A stretch of 64,000 nucleotides of DNA from Clostridium tagluense (GTDB lineage: Bacteria > Bacillota > Clostridia > Clostridiales > Clostridiaceae). Shown one piece after another: positions 28,239 through 36,667 of this stretch (its first letter is position 1; each line of letters begins with the position of its first letter). The notes below the pieces were generated by a model. It was given only the letters and a program-made list of their open reading frames with translations. It was not told where the DNA came from and did not search any database. The translations under genes were made by a program, and so were the position numbers. The stretch lies in contig NZ_BHYK01000004.1 in the NCBI RefSeq assembly GCF_003865095.1, forward strand, positions 19,631-83,630, written 5' to 3'.

Positions 28239-28958
28239 TTATTCGTAATATCTACCTTGCTGCATTGCTTCAACTCTATCTATTATTTTGCCTTCCAATA
28301 ATCCAAAGATTTTCTCTCCCTTTTCCACTGTTGCTAAGGTAGCATCTCCAGTAAGTGCATCTTGAAAAATAGTTTTTCCTCTATCCTCAAATCGTACAGG
28401 TATAAGTTGCTTATTAGGATTTTTCATTGCTTTGTCCATTTGTACAAGCTCTTCATCGTAATATAAAATAGCTGAAGTTTCATCCTCTCCAGCATGCCCT
28501 TGACCTTCAGTGATTGTAAGTATATCCGTAGAAAAATCTAACCACCAATTTATTGTCATTACAGTAGCCCCAATTGGCACCAACTTTTCAGCTGCTAAAC
28601 TAAGCGCAGTTATATTTCCTCCATGCCCGTTTAAGAAAATAATATTTTTAAGTCCATTTTTATAAAAACTTTTTCCTACATAATACACATACTCTGCCAT
28701 AACTTCTGAGGGCATAGTCACAGTCCCTGGATAAATGGACAAATCATAGCTCTGCCCATAAGGTATTTCTGGGGCAATCCATATTTTATTACCTATTTTT
28801 TCATTTACTTTATCACAAAATAATCTTGGTGAAAAAATATCTGTTCCTAAAGGTAAATGATGTCCATGTGCTTCCACTGATCCTATAGGAATAATTATTG
28901 TATGGATTTTTTCACTATATTTTTTAAAATCATCGGAGGTATATTCTATTATATACAT
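28239..28958 (-). CDS. creatininase-family amidohydrolase
   Basis: 239 residues with the creatininase pattern: PIGSVEAHGHHLPLGTD (metal ligands), IFLNGHGGNITAL and GHAGEDETS. Members are metal-dependent amidohydrolases (creatininase, MftE, ArfB-like deformylases); the exact substrate cannot be named. No Shine-Dalgarno is within 10 nt of the ATG. AAGGAAGTGA lies about 60 nt upstream, on the far side of a 45-nt hairpin (28965-29009), and an in-frame TAA 12 nt before the ATG excludes a longer start. Confidence 0.9.
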   Translation of the reverse strand: MYIIEYTSDDFKKYSEKIHTIIIPIGSVEAHGHHLPLGTDIFSPRLFCDKVNEKIGNKIWIAPEIPYGQSYDLSIYPGTVTMPSEVMAEYVYYVGKSFYKNGLKNIIFLNGHGGNITALSLAAEKLVPIGATVMTINWWLDFSTDILTITEGQGHAGEDETSAILYYDEELVQMDKAMKNPNKQLIPVRFEDRGKTIFQDALTGDATLATVEKGEKIFGLLEGKIIDRVEAMQQGRYYE

Positions 28959-28964
28959 AAATTG

Positions 28965-29009
28965 TATTTAGTGGAGTACTGCAAATCAAGTATTCAAACC
29001 CACTAAATA
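28965..29009 (-). promoter_or_regulatory. leader hairpin between ribosome site and start codon
   Basis: Perfect 10-bp stem TATTTAGTGG/CCACTAAATA. It loops out the DNA between AAGGAAGTGA (29011-29020) and the ATG at 28958, giving an effective spacing near 12 nt. Confidence 0.5.
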
Positions 29010-29038
29010 TTCACTTCCTTTCTTAGTTAATTTTAAAA

Positions 29039-29380
29039 CTATTTAGTATTATTGGCTTTATAAAATGATAATAAAAATAAAATAAACAATATAAAAGAAA
29101 TACTATTACCGATTAAATTTTTAGGAGGATATATGACGGTAACCATATCTACAGTATTATATATAGCAACAATAACAAATGTTATTATAATATATGTATT
29201 GTTAATCTTTTTTCTAAATATATATACTAGCAAGAGTACAGCTAAATTTAATGATACCGATATAGATATTAGGAGTAATAAACTTATTATATTATTTAAA
29301 TAAAATATTTTTAAGACAAAAATAATAGTAAACAAACATATTAAGTACACAGCATGCTTATTTTTAATGTTTTTTTTCAT
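29039..29380 (-). CDS. small membrane protein, unknown function
   Basis: 113 residues with four hydrophobic segments (about 11-27, 31-52, 64-78, 90-108) and a basic N-terminus. I recognise no family. It begins 3 nt after the stop codon of the gene at 29384 and belongs to an operon with that gene and the aldehyde dehydrogenase. Confidence 0.75.
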   Translation of the reverse strand: MKKNIKNKHAVYLICLFTIIFVLKIFYLNNIISLLLLISISVSLNLAVLLLVYIFRKKINNTYIIITFVIVAIYNTVDMVTVIYPPKNLIGNSISFILFILFLLSFYKANNTK

Positions 29381-29383
29381 TTC

Positions 29384-29734
29384 TTATTCCCCCCCAAGCA
29401 TTTTCATATCCACAAAATATTCACTGTTTCTTACTTCTATATATGTTTCACTATAATCCATCTCAAAGTTCGCCATAGTGGAATGAATTCCACTATCACT
29501 TAAAAAGTGCAGGGTACATGTATTATTATCTTCTATAGTGCAAAATCTAATAAGTATACTTTTAACGGATGGAAATTGCACTCTTGACTTCATATATTTA
29601 GGTGTATTGTGTAAATACAGATTTACACATCTATTGCCTATTGGAACTATTAAATCCACGTTATGTTCATCCTTTTGTATTTCCCTTACCTCAAAATCAC
29701 TTTCTATTTTCAAATTACTTTTTTCATAAATCAT
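29384..29734 (-). CDS. conserved hypothetical protein, unknown function
   Basis: 116 residues, no signal peptide or membrane segment, beta-rich and with many charged residues (begins MIYEKSNLKIESDFEVREIQ). GGAGG lies 6 nt before the ATG at 29734; the frame is open to 29776 but has no site there and would overlap the dehydrogenase stop region. Middle gene of the aldehyde dehydrogenase operon. No function can be given. Confidence 0.75.
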   Translation of the reverse strand: MIYEKSNLKIESDFEVREIQKDEHNVDLIVPIGNRCVNLYLHNTPKYMKSRVQFPSVKSILIRFCTIEDNNTCTLHFLSDSGIHSTMANFEMDYSETYIEVRNSEYFVDMKMLGGE

Positions 29735-29780
29735 AGTTGCCTCCAATAAAATACTTAATATAAACATTTTATCCACAATA

Positions 29781-31157
29781 TTATTTCATAAGTTTCCTTA
29801 GCAATTTAATTTTATCATTATATGGAGCATATCTAACCTTAATATCTATAATATTACTCTTCTTTATTAGGCTCTTTTTATGAGAAAACAGATCAAAGCT
29901 TCCTTTACCATGGTAACTGCCCATACCACTAGCCCCTACTCCACCAAAAGGTGCATAGGTAGATGCTACATGTATAACTGTATCATTTATACATCCTCCA
30001 CCGTAAGAAATCATTTTTATTATTCTTTCTTGATGTTTCTTGTTATTAGAAAAGAAATATAATGCTAGGGGCTTAGGTTTTGAATTAACTATTTTTATAA
30101 CTTGCTCTAGGTCTTCAAATTCTATAATAGGAAATATGGGGCCAAATATTTCATTTAGCATAATTGGGTCTTCCCAAGTTATATTTTCAATAATAGTAGG
30201 TGCAATATATCGTTCTTGCTTATTGTATTCTCCTCCCGTCACAATATGACCTTTATCTAAAAGTCCTATAAGCCTGTCAAATTGCCTTTCATTTACTATT
30301 CTAGGGAAGTCATTGCTTTTTGATGGATCTTCTCCAAAAAACTCTTTTATACAATCCATTAGCTCATTTAAAAACTCTTTCTTAACGCTTTTATGAACTA
30401 GTAAATAATCTGGTGCAACGCAAGTTTGTCCTGCATTTAAAAATTTACCCCAAGCTATTCTTTTCGCGGCTAATTTTATGTCAGAATCTGAGTCCACTAT
30501 ACACGGACTTTTTCCACCTAATTCTAAAGTTACAGGAGTAAGGTGCTTTGAAGCTTTCTCCATTACTACTTTACCGACGTGTACACTACCTGTAAAGAAT
30601 ATATAGTCAAACTCTTCCTCTAAAAGTGCTTGAATGGATTCGCGACCACCATAGGGCTCCACCACAGAAACAAACTCCTCTGAAAAACATTCTGTAATAA
30701 TTTTAATGATAATTTCAGTGGTTTTAGGAGAGTATTTTGATGGCTTTAACATAGCACAATTTCCAGCCGCTATGGACCCAATTAACGGTGCCATTGTTAA
30801 TTGGAATGGATAATTCCATGGTGAAATAATTAAACTTACTCCATAAGGCTCTGAATAAATATAACTAGAAGATAAAAAATGTGTTATTGGAGTTCTTACT
30901 TTTTTAGTTTTTGACCAGGACCTTAAATGTTTCATAACAAAATTTATTTCTTCTAAGATTATTCCTATTTCAGTAGCATAAGCTTCAAATTCCGATTTAT
31001 GCAAATCAGACCACAATGCCTCCAATATATACTTCTCATTTTTTTGTATATACTTTTTTAAGGTATTTAACTTCTCCATACGAAAGTCTAAATCTCTTGT
31101 AGCTCCTGTATGGAAATAAGTCCTTTGCTTTCCTAAAACCATCTGTATATCATTCAT
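29781..31157 (-). CDS. aldehyde dehydrogenase (class 3-like)
   Basis: 458 residues. The NAD(P)-dependent aldehyde dehydrogenase fold is clear: catalytic Glu in TLELGGKSPCIV, catalytic Cys in NAGQTCVAPDY, IISPWNYPFQL and EIFGPIFPI. Length and lack of an N-terminal extension fit the short class 3/fatty or coniferyl aldehyde type (YwdH-like). It oxidises aldehydes to acids; the physiological substrate is unknown. First gene of a three-gene operon. Confidence 0.93.
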   Translation of the reverse strand: MNDIQMVLGKQRTYFHTGATRDLDFRMEKLNTLKKYIQKNEKYILEALWSDLHKSEFEAYATEIGIILEEINFVMKHLRSWSKTKKVRTPITHFLSSSYIYSEPYGVSLIISPWNYPFQLTMAPLIGSIAAGNCAMLKPSKYSPKTTEIIIKIITECFSEEFVSVVEPYGGRESIQALLEEEFDYIFFTGSVHVGKVVMEKASKHLTPVTLELGGKSPCIVDSDSDIKLAAKRIAWGKFLNAGQTCVAPDYLLVHKSVKKEFLNELMDCIKEFFGEDPSKSNDFPRIVNERQFDRLIGLLDKGHIVTGGEYNKQERYIAPTIIENITWEDPIMLNEIFGPIFPIIEFEDLEQVIKIVNSKPKPLALYFFSNNKKHQERIIKMISYGGGCINDTVIHVASTYAPFGGVGASGMGSYHGKGSFDLFSHKKSLIKKSNIIDIKVRYAPYNDKIKLLRKLMK

Positions 31158-31610
31158 TACTTAACACTCTCCCTATAATGATATTTTTTTCTTAGTATAT
31201 TCAGATAAATTTCACTAACTATTTAACGACATTTCAGAAGGAAGTCTCCCATTTCTATAAGTGGGAGTTACATACTAGAACAAAAATAAAACTTCTGTGG
31301 AAGTGGCGCTCAGTTCTCTTGTTTAACCTATTAAACATAGTCTAGTATCCTTTATTTAATTTGTCAATGCATGGTTATAATTTAAATTCCTTACAAATCA
31401 TTTACAGTCTATATTACCTATGAATAAGCCTTTTTTTGTTTTTCATTATTTTTACATTTTAAAATCACATGATTTTACACTATAAAAGCAAGCTACTAAT
31501 TCAAATACTTGTATTTATATAGTTTAGCTTCACTTTTTATAATAATATTGCGTAAAAGTATTAATCTTTGGTAACACTAACTAGGAAAAATTGTTTTGGA
31601 GGTATGTATA
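31158..31610. other. 453-nt intergenic region with unexplained hairpins
   Basis: Lies between divergent genes. It holds the hairpin CTCCCA-TTTCTATAAG-TGGGAG (31246-31267) and a wider inverted repeat ATACTAGA...TCTAGTAT (about 31272 and 31341). No ORF with a ribosome site was seen before the next gene. Part may be a leftover of a transposon end; this is weak. Confidence 0.4.
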
Positions 31611-31931
31611 ATGAAAAATTTTCTAGTTTCGGCTATAGTAGATATAATAATAATATTCTCTTCTTATTTTTTATTTAGAAGTGTTATAAGCGGACCAACT
31701 CGTCATAGATTATATGAAAAATTTATGAGTTCTTTCGCAAAATTTGTAATTATCATTTTTGTAGCTAGCGCATCAATCACTGCTCTTACTGCACTAGTTT
31801 TGTACAAAACAAGGTATATTGTATATATCAACGTAATTGCTCCTGCCTTAGTTTCTATACTGGTAGGTTTTGTTATGTCTACTGTACCCACAAGAGGTGT
31901 GGGTGATAAAGAAAAGGTTACTAAAAGATAA
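31611..31931 (+). CDS. small membrane protein, unknown function
   Basis: 106 residues with three hydrophobic segments (about 5-27, 43-63, 70-93) and basic ends. GGAGG precedes the ATG at 31611, so the track start 15 nt earlier is not used. I recognise no family. It is a single gene ended by the 22-bp hairpin at 31941. Confidence 0.75.
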   Translation: MKNFLVSAIVDIIIIFSSYFLFRSVISGPTRHRLYEKFMSSFAKFVIIIFVASASITALTALVLYKTRYIVYINVIAPALVSILVGFVMSTVPTRGVGDKEKVTKR

Positions 31932-31940
31932 TTATACTAA

Positions 31941-31995
31941 AGAGAGCAGTTTCTCATATGATGTTATTTTACTATCATATGAGAAACTGCTCTCT
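31941..31995. terminator. 22-bp perfect hairpin between convergent genes
   Basis: AGAGAGCAGTTTCTCATATG plus AT, 11-nt loop, and the exact complement. It separates the small membrane protein gene from the LysE-type gene and probably ends both, though the T tracts are short. Confidence 0.75.
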
Positions 31996-32011
31996 TATCT
32001 TACAAATCCTT

Positions 32012-32632
32012 TTAGATAATCAATTTAACAAAGGAATATGCTAATTTAAATCCATATACAATTATAACTACTCCACATATTAAATTTATTATCCTAATAA
32101 CCTTAATATTAAACTTAGCTTTAAATAGTGAAACAACTGTAGCTAATAAAGTAAACCAAATTAATGAAGCTAAGCATACCCCTATAATAAAGTAGCTTCC
32201 CATATCTACTGGTAGCACCGCTCTACTTCCCCCCAGTAATAAGGAGCCGTCAATTATTGCTTGAGGGTTTAACCAAGTCACTGCAAAACATGTCCCTATT
32301 ATTTTTATAATGGATTTATTCAGATCCACAGTCTCTTCAGATTTAACTTCTGGTACTTGCCTCAAAAGCCCTGCTCCAATATAAACTACAGCTATACTTC
32401 CTAATAAAAGAATGATCATTTTTAAAAGGTTAAACTTTTCCATAAGTGCTCCTACCCCAAAAAAGCATGATACTGCAAGCGATATATCAAAGAATATAGT
32501 AATAAATGCAACTTGATATGCCTTTAGTCTACTTTTACGTATAGCCGTATTTATTACAAATATGTTTTGTGTACCTATAGGTGCTACGTAAGCAAAGCCT
32601 ACAAGCAATCCTTCTATTAGATGTTTATACAT
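32012..32632 (-). CDS. LysE/ArgO-family amino acid exporter
   Basis: 206 residues with about six membrane helices and the LysE N-terminal signature GFAYVAPIGTQNIFV followed by a conserved acidic residue in helix 3 (FFDISLAVSCFFGVGAL). The family exports basic amino acids and others. GGGGGGAA precedes the ATG. Single gene; the substrate is not determined from sequence. Confidence 0.88.
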   Translation of the reverse strand: MYKHLIEGLLVGFAYVAPIGTQNIFVINTAIRKSRLKAYQVAFITIFFDISLAVSCFFGVGALMEKFNLLKMIILLLGSIAVVYIGAGLLRQVPEVKSEETVDLNKSIIKIIGTCFAVTWLNPQAIIDGSLLLGGSRAVLPVDMGSYFIIGVCLASLIWFTLLATVVSLFKAKFNIKVIRIINLICGVVIIVYGFKLAYSFVKLII

Positions 32633-32737
32633 TCTTTCCCCCCTAACTATTACCTCTATAAAAAAACAATATTCACATCTAGAATATTGTTTTTTTATTT
32701 TAAATTATAACTTATACATATTATCTTGTAAATACTG

Positions 32738-32766
32738 TTGACATTTACACCTTCCTATTATATAAT
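32738..32766 (+). promoter_or_regulatory. consensus promoter of tRNA-Pro
   Basis: TTGACA (32738-32743), 17 nt, TATAAT (32761-32766), 11 nt before the tRNA 5' end. Confidence 0.93.
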
Positions 32767-32777
32767 AAAGAAGTCAT

Positions 32778-32853
32778 CGGGGTGTAGCGCAGCTGGGAGC
32801 GCGCGTGGTTTGGGACCATGAGGTCGCAGGTTCAATCCCTGTCACCCCGACCA
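32778..32853 (+). tRNA. tRNA-Pro (TGG)
   Basis: 76-nt cloverleaf, acceptor CGGGGTG/CACCCCG, anticodon loop TTTGGGA (anticodon TGG), encoded CCA. It stands alone with its own promoter and terminator. Confidence 0.96.
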
Positions 32854-32854
32854 A

Positions 32855-32887
32855 AAAGAGTTGTCTAACGACAACTCTTTTTTTATT
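32855..32887 (+). terminator. terminator of tRNA-Pro
   Basis: AAAGAGTTGTC, loop TAAC, GACAACTCTTT, then TTTT. Confidence 0.9.
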
Positions 32888-33020
32888 ATAAATTTTTCAT
32901 GGCTTAAGTATAAAATCACTCCTTTTTCACAAGCTAAACAATACTTTACTATTTTATTGTTTTTTCTAAATATTATGCTAACATTATTACATAGCTAATA
33001 ACAACTTAGGAGTGATTATT

Positions 33021-34367
33021 TTGAATAAAATGTATAATGAAATTTTCAAAACCCTAATTAAGTCCTATCATGAAGATAATTTTGAAAATAAGCTACAGGA
33101 ATTACTATCAAAAGACAATATTAATAAAACCGAGTTAAGTTCTATAATTTCTTCACTTTGTGGAGTTGATGTAGTCTTTTCAAATAATTACATAAATGAT
33201 TTAAAACAAGCTATCCAGCATTATGAATCAAATCACAAGATTGTAAATAAAGTTAAACATTGCGACATGGAGTGTGCAGATACGTCTGGAAAAACCCTTT
33301 GTCAAGCTTCTTGCCCATTTGATGCCATATTAATAGATAATAAATGTAATACTACCTATATTGATAATGATAAATGCATAGACTGTGGATTTTGCATAGA
33401 TGTCTGTCCTACTGGTGCCTTAATGGATAAGGTAGAATTTATTCCCCTTTTAAATTTGTTAAAAGGGAATTCTACAGTAATAGCCGCTGTAGCCCCAGCC
33501 ATTACTGGCCAATTTGGAGAAAGTGCTAATATAGATAAGCTTAGAACCGCCTTTAAAAAAATCAGATTCACAGATATGGTTGAAGTTGCTTTTTTCGCAG
33601 ATATGCTTACATTAAAAGAAGCTATTGAATTTGATGAACATGTTAAAGTAAAAGAAGATCTAATGCTTACCTCTTGCTGTTGTCCTATGTGGGTAGGAAT
33701 GGTAAAGAAGGTATACCACAATTTAGTGAGACATGTATCCCCCTCCATTTCTCCTATGATTGCTGCTGGTAGAGTTTTAAAACAACTAAACCCTAACTGC
33801 AAAGTAGTCTTTATTGGACCCTGTATTGCAAAAAAAGGTGAAGCTAAAGACCCCGACCTTTTAGGCGACATAGATTACGTGCTTACCTTCTCCGAACTTA
33901 AGGATATTTTTGATACATTAAATATTGAGCCTGAAAAACTTAAAGCAGATGTATCTAGTGAATATGCGTCTAGAGGCGGTAGACTTTATGCTAGGACTGG
34001 AGGAGTATCTATAGCTATTGGAGAAGTTATAGAAAGATTATTTCCTGAAAAATACGATTTATTTAATCCTATTCAAGGAAATGGTGTAAAAGAATGTAAA
34101 GAATTGCTTACTAAGGCTCAAAACGGGGAAATCAATGCAAATTTTGTAGAAGGAATGGGCTGTGTTGGAGGTTGCGTTGGAGGACCTAAATCATTAATCA
34201 ATGCAAGTTTCGGAAAAATTAGAGTAGATAAATTTGCACAAAATTCAAAGATTAAAGTAGCCATTGATAGCGATTGTATGAACGAAATCCTAAATAGAAT
34301 TGGAATTAATAGTGCTGGGGATTTCAAAGATAAAGATAAGACCAAAATATTTCACAGGGAGTTTTAA
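33021..34367 (+). CDS. [FeFe]-hydrogenase, group B-like
   Basis: 448 residues. A ferredoxin-like part with two four-cysteine sets (CDMECADTSGKTLCQASCP and CIDCGFCIDVCPTGAL) precedes the H-cluster domain with motifs TSCCCPMW, GPCIAKKGEA and EGMGCVGGCVGGP. These differ from the usual TSCCPGW/MPC/GGC-GGG set of group A and match the group B type known from clostridia (CpIII-like). It should interconvert protons, electrons and H2 in the cytoplasm. AGGAG lies 8 nt before a TTG at 33021, the chosen start. No maturation genes or partner subunits are near. Confidence 0.88.
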   Translation: MNKMYNEIFKTLIKSYHEDNFENKLQELLSKDNINKTELSSIISSLCGVDVVFSNNYINDLKQAIQHYESNHKIVNKVKHCDMECADTSGKTLCQASCPFDAILIDNKCNTTYIDNDKCIDCGFCIDVCPTGALMDKVEFIPLLNLLKGNSTVIAAVAPAITGQFGESANIDKLRTAFKKIRFTDMVEVAFFADMLTLKEAIEFDEHVKVKEDLMLTSCCCPMWVGMVKKVYHNLVRHVSPSISPMIAAGRVLKQLNPNCKVVFIGPCIAKKGEAKDPDLLGDIDYVLTFSELKDIFDTLNIEPEKLKADVSSEYASRGGRLYARTGGVSIAIGEVIERLFPEKYDLFNPIQGNGVKECKELLTKAQNGEINANFVEGMGCVGGCVGGPKSLINASFGKIRVDKFAQNSKIKVAIDSDCMNEILNRIGINSAGDFKDKDKTKIFHREF

Positions 34368-34457
34368 TTAATATTTCACAATGTAAATCGGATCTAAAAT
34401 ATGATACAATATTAAGTAATCAAAAAAAATAATTCACTGTGCAGATTGGAGGTTTTT

Positions 34458-34982
34458 ATGAAAGCATTATTTGAATATATAAGTCATAGAGATATTAACA
34501 TACTTAGAATTATAAATAATTCTTGGAAGTGTAAGTTCTTAGATATTGTAATGCCAGCTATGACTTACTTAGGCTCTTTTACTTTTATGTTTATATTTTG
34601 CACTTTCGCCTTTTTGTTAAGTAACGCGCTGCTTCATGTCATGGCTATTCGTGCTATGGTTTCTATAACAATTAGTACTGGCATTGGCAAGCTTCTCAAA
34701 ATAAGTGTTACTAGATTAAGACCATTTATAGATATTCCAAATTTAAATATAAAAAAAATAGGTATAGATAAATACTCTTTCCCCTCAGGTCATACTACCG
34801 GTGCATTTTCATTAGCTGTAATAGTAGCTTTATATTTCCCTATTTTTGGCTTTATATCTATACCCCTAGCTTGTTGTGTAGGAATTTCAAGAATGTATAT
34901 AGGGGTTCATTATCCTACAGATGTAATTGTAGGTGCTTTTTTAGGAATTACCTGTTCTTTTCTTACTTACAGGTTCTTTTAA
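34458..34982 (+). CDS. PAP2-family membrane phosphatase
   Basis: 174 residues with about five membrane helices and all three PAP2 motifs: KISVTRLRP (K-x6-RP), PSGH in SFPSGHTTGAFS and SRMYIGVHYPTD (SR-x5-H-x3-D). Such enzymes dephosphorylate undecaprenyl pyrophosphate or other lipid phosphates on the outer side of the membrane. GGAGG precedes the ATG at 34458. Single gene, followed by a hairpin. Confidence 0.9.
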   Translation: MKALFEYISHRDINILRIINNSWKCKFLDIVMPAMTYLGSFTFMFIFCTFAFLLSNALLHVMAIRAMVSITISTGIGKLLKISVTRLRPFIDIPNLNIKKIGIDKYSFPSGHTTGAFSLAVIVALYFPIFGFISIPLACCVGISRMYIGVHYPTDVIVGAFLGITCSFLTYRFF

Positions 34983-34998
34983 GCCCTATGAAAATAAC

Positions 34999-35040
34999 TA
35001 AGAGTAGCTACCAACTTAATTGTCCTGGTAGCTGCTCTTA
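34999..35040 (+). terminator. hairpin after the PAP2 gene
   Basis: TAAGAGTAGCTACCA/TGGTAGCTGCTCTTA, 12-nt loop, one G-T pair. No T tract follows, so termination is likely but not certain. Confidence 0.6.
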
Positions 35041-35119
35041 ATTAATGCCCATAATTCCTTTTCAAATCTGAGTGTATTACTATATTTATTCATGTTATAA
35101 TTTTATAAGAGGTGATTAA

Positions 35120-35773
35120 ATGCTAACAAATATTAAAGCTGCAATTTTTGATTTAGATGGTACCCTTATCGACTCTATGTGGGTTTGGGGCAAAATAGAT
35201 GAACATTATTTTAAAAAACTGAATATGGATTTACCTTCCAATCTTAAAAGCCAAATAGAACATCTTAGCTTTGATGACACTGCAGCATATTTTAAAAGTA
35301 ATTTTGGTATATTAGATACTATAGAAGAAATTAAAAAGGAATGGACAGATTTAGCCTATGTGGAATATCTTAACAATGTAAAGCTAAAACCTGGAGTAGT
35401 TGAGTTTTTATCTTTGCTTAAAACTCTGAACATAAAAATTGGACTTGCCACAAGTAATAGTAAGGATCTGTTAGAAGCTGTTCTTAATGCTAATGGTATT
35501 TACCATTACTTTGACTGCATAACTCTTACGAGTGAAGTCTCTAGGGGGAAAAACTTTCCTGATGTATATTTACTTGCCGCTGAAAGATTAGGTGTAGAGC
35601 CATCAGAATGTATTGTATTTGAAGATATCCTACCTGCAGTTAAAGGTGCAAAAGCTGCTGGAATGAGGGTAGTAGGCGTATATGATGATTTTTCCAAAGA
35701 GCAAAGAGAAGATATTATTAATCATGCAGATATGTTTATATTTGAATATCATGAACTAACTACCGCTATTTAA
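35120..35773 (+). CDS. HAD-superfamily phosphatase, beta-phosphoglucomutase-like
   Basis: 217 residues: nucleophile motif IFDLDGTLIDSMW (first Asp attacks phosphate), helical cap domain, LATSNSKDLL as motif II, lysine near SRGKNFPD and EDILPAVKGAKAAGM as the acidic motif. Family members are beta-phosphoglucomutases or small sugar phosphatases. AGAGGTG precedes the ATG. The substrate is unknown. Confidence 0.9.
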   Translation: MLTNIKAAIFDLDGTLIDSMWVWGKIDEHYFKKLNMDLPSNLKSQIEHLSFDDTAAYFKSNFGILDTIEEIKKEWTDLAYVEYLNNVKLKPGVVEFLSLLKTLNIKIGLATSNSKDLLEAVLNANGIYHYFDCITLTSEVSRGKNFPDVYLLAAERLGVEPSECIVFEDILPAVKGAKAAGMRVVGVYDDFSKEQREDIINHADMFIFEYHELTTAI

Positions 35774-35801
35774 AACTCATGTAATTACATGGGTTTTTTT
35801 T
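35772..35801 (+). terminator. terminator after the HAD gene
   Basis: AAAACTCATGTAA directly followed by TTACATGGGTTTT and more T. Confidence 0.8.
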
Positions 35802-35922
35802 ATGAATTTTTTTCATTTCTATAGAATAGTATATATTAAGCATATGCACAAATTTTTCAGTTAACCTCTATTATATTAGTACATAATTGTTGTGAATAAG
35901 TACTTTTGAAGGAGAGATACTA

Positions 35923-36360
35923 TTGATTATTTTTCTATTCTCAGTTCTTTTGATATGTTTTGGCATATATTATTCCATCATGAATCAAAAATTATCGACA
36001 CAAAAAACTCAACTAAAGATTATTTCTAGGCAAAATAGAGAATTCAAATCAAAAATTGAAAGTGCACGAAGTGCTGAGGGTCCTATTATAATAAAATACA
36101 AGGCCCCACTTTTTAAATCAGGAACCACAAAAGAAGTTTGCAGTCTATATTTAAGCCCCCTAGAAAATTCGCTAGTTCTATCTAACTTAGTTAAAATTAC
36201 TCCTGTAGAAATTCAAGATTGTGCTGATATTTTTGATATTTCATGGTATGAGGTATCTATAAAATCTCAGACTAACATTAATAATAAAGGGTGGATAAAA
36301 AAAGATAGCATAATTACCCAAGATGACACTGTTAATAATCAAGAGGATACAGTTACTTAA
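35923..36360 (+). CDS. membrane-anchored protein with SH3-like domain, unknown function
   Basis: 145 residues: N-terminal membrane helix (about 1-20), short coiled coil (about 25-50), then a beta-rich region with APLFKSG and GWIKKDSIIT that resembles bacterial SH3 folds, and an acidic polar tail. GGAGAG lies 7 nt before the TTG start. The domain would face the outside. A role at the cell wall is possible but not shown. Confidence 0.75.
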   Translation: MIIFLFSVLLICFGIYYSIMNQKLSTQKTQLKIISRQNREFKSKIESARSAEGPIIIKYKAPLFKSGTTKEVCSLYLSPLENSLVLSNLVKITPVEIQDCADIFDISWYEVSIKSQTNINNKGWIKKDSIITQDDTVNNQEDTVT

Positions 36361-36370
36361 AATTTTTAAG

Positions 36371-36402
36371 GGCATATATTTTTCACAATATATGCCTTTT
36401 AA
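36371..36402 (+). terminator. terminator after the SH3-like protein gene
   Basis: GGCATATAT, loop, ATATATGCC, then TTTT. Confidence 0.75.
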
Positions 36403-36416
36403 AATTAATATTAATA

Positions 36417-36521
36417 TCAATCTTTTTTATGTGTCTTTTTATTATGCTTAGCTCCTAAATTATTTACTTTTTTCTCCTTTTCTTGTTGGCTTGCGCAAGA
36501 AGGATCTTTTTTTTCACCCAT
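36417..36521 (-). CDS. 34-residue lysine-rich small protein
   Basis: ATG at 36521 preceded by AAAAGGAGG (10 nt). The product begins MGEKKDPSCASQQEKEKKVN and ends KKTHKKD; it has 12 lysines, one cysteine and no hydrophobic segment. The ribosome site and isolated position support a real gene; function is unknown. Confidence 0.6.
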   Translation of the reverse strand: MGEKKDPSCASQQEKEKKVNNLGAKHNKKTHKKD

Positions 36522-36667
36522 AGCGTTTATGCCTCCTTTTATAAAAAATTAATCATAGTATCCTTACTATTTTGTTCAATATACAAAATATAATGCTATG
36601 AAATTAATAACAAAAATATAATAAGCCAGCATGCATGGCTTATTATATGGACTAATTGTATAATTTA

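Noticed and set aside
33356-33871. 171-codon ORF antisense to the hydrogenase gene
   Set aside because: The plus strand encodes all H-cluster motifs; the antisense frame has no ribosome site or recognisable domain.
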